A stretch of DNA of 7,979 nt from Lachnospiraceae bacterium (GTDB lineage: Bacteria; Bacillota_A; Clostridia; Lachnospirales; Lachnospiraceae), in NCBI GenBank assembly GCA_017652545.1, contig JAGCAV010000428.1, positions 1 through 7,979 of the forward strand, written 5' to 3'. The position numbers and the translations under genes are program-made. Shown one piece after another: positions 5,169-7,979 of this stretch. Within the stretch, counting starts at the first letter, position 1, and every line of letters begins with the position of its first letter. A model generated the notes under the pieces. The model was not told the DNA's origin. It saw only the letters and a program-made list of their open reading frames with translations, and made no database searches.

Positions 5169-7184
5169 ATGAAAACCATCACGAAAAAGATCCTTTCCAT
5201 CATTGTCATACTGGTACTGAGCATAACGCTTTTGCCAATGAGTGCAATGGCACATGAATCCGGAGATTTTGATTACGAGTTGGACGACAATGGCAATGCG
5301 GTGATCACACATTATAATGGTTCAGGCGGGGAGGTAACAATCCCGGCCACGTTGGACAATCTTCCAGTGACTGCCATCGGGGAAATGGCATTCTATAGTA
5401 ATAAAAGCATCACCCGTGTAACATTTGAGGGCGGTATTAACACTATTGGTGAAGACGCGTTCACATATTGTGATGGTCTTAAAAGCGTGACCTTTAAGGG
5501 GGATGTTGGGACCATTGGAGAACCAGCGTTTTATTTCTGCAAAGGCCTCACCAGCGTATCATTTGAGGGGGATGTCGAGACCATCGGGGCATACGCATTC
5601 TATTATTGCGAGAACCTCGCCAGCGTGACCTTTAATGGGAATGTCGGGACAATAGGGTACTGGGCATTCTTTAATTGCAGGGCCTTAAAACACATCTATT
5701 TCAATGGCACGGAAGCGGAGTGGAATGCGGTCACAAAAGATGTACATTGGAACCTTGGGTGTCCGGAGGACATGGAGGTCCATTTCTCGGAGTATACTGT
5801 TGGCGCATCCGTTTCCCCTAAAGATGCCGGCACGGTCACAGGAGCTGGCACTTATGATACCGGCACCACAGCGACTGTAATAGCAACGCCGAGTAACGGC
5901 TATTCATTTGTCAACTGGACAGAAGGCGGGAACGTAGCCAGCACAAATGCCAACTATTCTTTCACAGTAGATAAAAAACATTCCCTGGTTGCAAATTTCA
6001 AGCTGAATACCTACGAGATCAAGGCCGATTTCAACGATCGGGATGGAGGCACGGTTTCTGGCGCGGGCACGTACGAGTACGGCAAGGAGATAACGCTGGT
6101 AGCCACGCCAAAAGATGGCTACGTGTTCGAGTGCTGGACGGTGGACACCGACTCGAATTGGAAAAGCCATTCTTCAGACCTCAAGATCACGGTAAATGGC
6201 AACCAGACGTACAAAGCCTGGTTCTGGAAGGTGTCGGTCGGTAACATCACCCCTCAGGAATACACCGGCAGTCAGATCAAGCCAACGGGGATCAGCGTGC
6301 AGCTCATCGGCGTGGACTTTAGACCTCAAGAGGGCAAGGACTACAAGCTGGACTATGGTGAGAACGTGCGTGCAGGGAAGGACGCGGGCAGCGTCACAGT
6401 CGAATTCAAAGGCAACTTCACCGGCGAAGCGACGAAGACATTCGACATCATTCAGAAGTCGGTGACCGTATCCGGAATCACGGCGAAGGATAAAGTGATT
6501 GACGGCACAACGGATGCGGAACTGGATCTAGCGAATGTGACCATTACCGGCGTTCTCGAAGCGGATAAGGATAAACTGACCGTAACAGCGACAGGCACAT
6601 TCGAAGATGCAGAGGCTGGCAAGGACAAGACCGTCAGCATCACCGGCCTCACCCTGAGCGGGGACGCAGCATCGAACTACCAGCTCGCAGAGGATGGCCA
6701 GCAGACGTCCACGACTGCAACGATCCTGGAGAAGAAGGTCTACGACTTCACATCTGGAGCAGGTGGCAAATGGACAAGCGGCAGCGCAGACGCACTGGAA
6801 TTCGTCGTCAAGGCCAATCGGGATGATGATAAGACGATCGAAAATTTTGTCGGCATCGAGGTGGACGGAAATACTGTTGAAAAAGAAGCCAGCGGAAAGG
6901 CAAACTGGATAGCAACAAAGGGCAGCGTGGTCATCGACCTGCAGCCGGATTACCTGAAGACACTTTCAGCCGGCGATCATACGCTGACTGTGCTGTTTAA
7001 AGATGCGGCTTCAATCGAGACGACTTTCACCATCAAGGCAGCTCCAGAAGAGACCAAACCAGCGGACACTTCCCCGAAGACCGGCGACGGCAACCGCATG
7101 GTCCTTTGGGTGACCCTGATGGCGGCAGCCCTCGCAGGAGGAATCAGCATCCTGATCGTCGCGCTGAAGAGAAGACAGCAGTAA
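5169..7184 (+). CDS. SPKTG-anchored BspA-type leucine-rich-repeat surface protein
   Basis: This is a predicted secreted, sortase-anchored protein of 671 aa. The ATG at 5169 has AGAGG 7 nt upstream and gives a clean signal peptide (KTITKK, hydrophobic core, likely cleavage after AMA-28). An upstream in-frame GTG at 5145 lacks such a site. Residues 68-182 are five exact 23-residue LRR_5 repeats (IG-x-x-AF-x-x-C-x-x-L-x-x-V-x-F). Two InlB-B-type repeats follow (209-278 and 281-354, with GTVTGAGTY and GTVSGAGTY), then an Ig-like module (355-431), a YDG-like module (432-523) and a C-terminal module (524-628) paralogous to that of the gene at 211 (DDKT, TLSAGDHTL). The anchor is SPKTG (635-639), a membrane segment (644-666) and KRRQQ. 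BspA-type repeats often bind host matrix or other bacteria, so adhesion is likely but the ligand is unknown. Codon choice shifts near 6003, suggesting a mosaic gene. Confidence 0.92.
   Translation: MKTITKKILSIIVILVLSITLLPMSAMAHESGDFDYELDDNGNAVITHYNGSGGEVTIPATLDNLPVTAIGEMAFYSNKSITRVTFEGGINTIGEDAFTYCDGLKSVTFKGDVGTIGEPAFYFCKGLTSVSFEGDVETIGAYAFYYCENLASVTFNGNVGTIGYWAFFNCRALKHIYFNGTEAEWNAVTKDVHWNLGCPEDMEVHFSEYTVGASVSPKDAGTVTGAGTYDTGTTATVIATPSNGYSFVNWTEGGNVASTNANYSFTVDKKHSLVANFKLNTYEIKADFNDRDGGTVSGAGTYEYGKEITLVATPKDGYVFECWTVDTDSNWKSHSSDLKITVNGNQTYKAWFWKVSVGNITPQEYTGSQIKPTGISVQLIGVDFRPQEGKDYKLDYGENVRAGKDAGSVTVEFKGNFTGEATKTFDIIQKSVTVSGITAKDKVIDGTTDAELDLANVTITGVLEADKDKLTVTATGTFEDAEAGKDKTVSITGLTLSGDAASNYQLAEDGQQTSTTATILEKKVYDFTSGAGGKWTSGSADALEFVVKANRDDDKTIENFVGIEVDGNTVEKEASGKANWIATKGSVVIDLQPDYLKTLSAGDHTLTVLFKDAASIETTFTIKAAPEETKPADTSPKTGDGNRMVLWVTLMAAALAGGISILIVALKRRQQ
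5370..5714 (+). repeat. Five tandem 69-bp units encoding LRR_5 repeats
   Basis: The landmark codons for Ala-Phe start at 5388, 5457, 5526, 5595 and 5664, exactly 69 bp apart, so the array is 5 x 69 bp with no indel. Each unit encodes 23 residues with IG-x-x-AF and V-x-F landmarks. In the last three units the Cys after AF-x-x is kept (FYFC, FYYC, FFNC); unit two has FTYC and unit one FYSN. Perfect phase makes unit gain or loss by slippage possible. Confidence 0.85.
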
Positions 7185-7211
7185 AACAAAATAGTACTGA
7201 TACTTGTTCAG

Positions 7212-7243
7212 ATCCGGAGACTGCAGAGGTCTCCGGATTTTTT
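7212..7243 (+). terminator. Rho-independent terminator of the second surface gene
   Basis: ATCCGGAGAC (7212-7221) pairs perfectly with GTCTCCGGAT (7229-7238) around TGCAGAG, followed by six T (7238-7243). It lies 27 nt after the stop at 7184. Stem and T-tract are textbook, so the surface gene should be a single transcription unit. Confidence 0.93.
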
Positions 7244-7318
7244 GTCTCTCTAATATTATCGTAAAAAAACAATCTGTTTCCTTTTGTCCATAAAAAGATG
7301 GTATGAAAAGCATAGTTG

Positions 7319-7366
7319 ATCAGGATATGCCAATTTATGCCAAATCGCTCACCAGACATCAGGATA
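7319..7366. repeat. Short direct repeats upstream of the last gene
   Basis: ATCAGGATA occurs at 7319-7327 and 7358-7366. Between them TATGCCAA is repeated at 7326-7333 and 7336-7343, exactly 10 bp apart, one helical turn. An inverted pair ATGGTAT (7298-7304) / ATACCAT (7384-7390) brackets the group. All lie upstream of the promoter at 7377-7405 in otherwise non-coding AT-rich DNA, so activator or repressor sites are plausible. Confidence 0.4.
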
Positions 7367-7376
7367 CTTTCAGCGC

Positions 7377-7405
7377 TTAAAAGATACCATTAAAGGCTAT
7401 ATAAT
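7377..7405 (+). promoter_or_regulatory. Promoter for the tRNA-binding protein gene
   Basis: TTAAAA (7377-7382), a 17-nt spacer and a perfect TATAAT (7400-7405) lie 52 nt upstream of the ATG at 7458. Because a strong terminator at 7243 precedes it, this gene must have its own promoter nearby, which supports the call. Confidence 0.65.
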
Positions 7406-7457
7406 TCTTTAAAACCCTTTGTAAATAGGAAAAGATGACAAAAGAGAGTTTTAAAAA

Positions 7458-7979
7458 ATGATTTCTCTCTTCCCGACAATGAAGTCCCTCGATCCACGTA
7501 AGTCTTCACAAGTCGACGGAAAAGATGACGTCCAGGAGGCTGTCGACAAGGCAAAAGACGCCTTCGAGGACGCTGCTAAAGCAGGTGCTGCAGCAGCAGC
7601 TACGATCGGTGCGGAACTGATGGGCAGGATCAGTGAAAAACTCGAGCAGCTCGGTGTGATCGACTTCAGTAAAGTCAAGATCGAGCCGCTGTTTGAAGAC
7701 GAGGTCGACTTCGACACGTTCAGCAAATCGGACTTCCGCGCAGTGAAGGTAAAAGACTGTGTAGCAGTGCCTAAATCCAAGAAATTACTGCAGTTTACGC
7801 TGGATGACGGCACCGGCACGGACCGTACGATCCTCTCCGGTATCCATGCGTTCTATGAGCCGGAGCAGCTGATCGGAAAGACCTGCATCGCCATCACGAA
7901 CCTCCCTCCGAGGAAGATGATGGGGATCGACTCCTGCGGCATGCTCCTGAGTGCGATTCATGAGGAAGAAGGAGAGGAG
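7458..7979 (+). CDS. tRNA-binding protein, MetG C-terminal-domain type (partial at window end)
   Basis: The first 174 codons are present and the reading frame runs off the window. Residues from about 83 on form the OB-fold tRNA-binding domain (Trbp111/MetG C-terminal type): VDFDTFSKSDFRAVKV, SKKLLQFTLDDG, TILSGIHAFYEPEQLIGK, NLPPRKMMGIDSCGMLL. In methionyl-tRNA synthetase this domain dimerises the enzyme and raises tRNA affinity. Here there is no catalytic part: a TAA precedes the ATG in frame at 7452-7454. Residues 1-15 (ISLFPTMKSLDP) recall the linker ahead of this domain in full MetG proteins, and 25-60 is an acidic, alanine-rich predicted helix. Similar free-standing proteins are often annotated as a MetG beta subunit. 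The ribosome site is weak (GAGAG about 9 nt upstream); ATG 7479 is an alternative start with no better site. Confidence 0.85.
   Translation, partial: MISLFPTMKSLDPRKSSQVDGKDDVQEAVDKAKDAFEDAAKAGAAAAATIGAELMGRISEKLEQLGVIDFSKVKIEPLFEDEVDFDTFSKSDFRAVKVKDCVAVPKSKKLLQFTLDDGTGTDRTILSGIHAFYEPEQLIGKTCIAITNLPPRKMMGIDSCGMLLSAIHEEEGEE

Noticed and set aside
1..7979. CRISPR array, tRNA/rRNA genes, insertion sequences
   Set aside because: No regularly spaced direct repeats with unique spacers, no cloverleaf or CCA-end pattern, and no transposase frame or terminal inverted repeats were seen on either strand.

Overview
The window looks like a chromosomal segment of a moderately GC-rich Gram-positive anaerobe of the Bacillota, most like gut Clostridia/Lachnospiraceae. 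The reasons are strong AGGAGG-type ribosome sites, surface proteins ending in an SPKTG sorting signal, BspA-type leucine-rich repeats, a Tn916-like integrase, and a stand-alone MetG-type tRNA-binding domain. This placement is inferred from gene content only.

Layout, all genes on the + strand. (1) 1-210: leader with a strong sigma-A-type promoter (TTGATA, 17-nt spacer, TACAAT) and two inverted repeats. (2) 211-2607: a 798-aa secreted surface protein with an N-terminal DUF6273-like domain, Ig-like/MBG/YDG stalk modules, an FN3-like module and an SPKTG anchor, followed by a rho-independent terminator at 2660-2693. (3) 2694-2828: AT-rich intergenic DNA. (4) 2829-4938: a compact three-gene recombination cassette. 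It holds a 160-aa protein with a possible helix-hairpin-helix (RpoA-CTD-like) segment, a 72-aa Xis-like winged-helix protein starting in an ATGA overlap, and a complete Tn916-type tyrosine integrase whose leader carries a perfect 10-bp stem. (5) 4939-5168: a segment dense in inverted repeats, then a promoter overlapped by a near-perfect 21-bp palindrome. (6) 5169-7184: a second, 671-aa SPKTG-anchored protein (five exact 23-residue LRR_5 repeats, two InlB-B-type repeats, Ig-like and YDG modules), ending in a strong terminator at 7212-7243. (7) 7244-7457: AT-rich intergenic DNA with a TTAAAA/TATAAT promoter and short repeats. (8) 7458 to the window end: the start of a tRNA-binding protein related to the C-terminal domain of methionyl-tRNA synthetase.

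The main point of interest is that a minimal excision/integration cassette sits precisely between two sortase substrates. They share their C-terminal module and have an almost synonymous-invariant stretch of DNA over the sorting motif. The window contains no conjugation, replication, relaxase, sortase or phage genes. The cassette may be the end of a larger element that carries adhesins, or a local device that shuffles surface-protein genes. The sequence alone does not decide between these.
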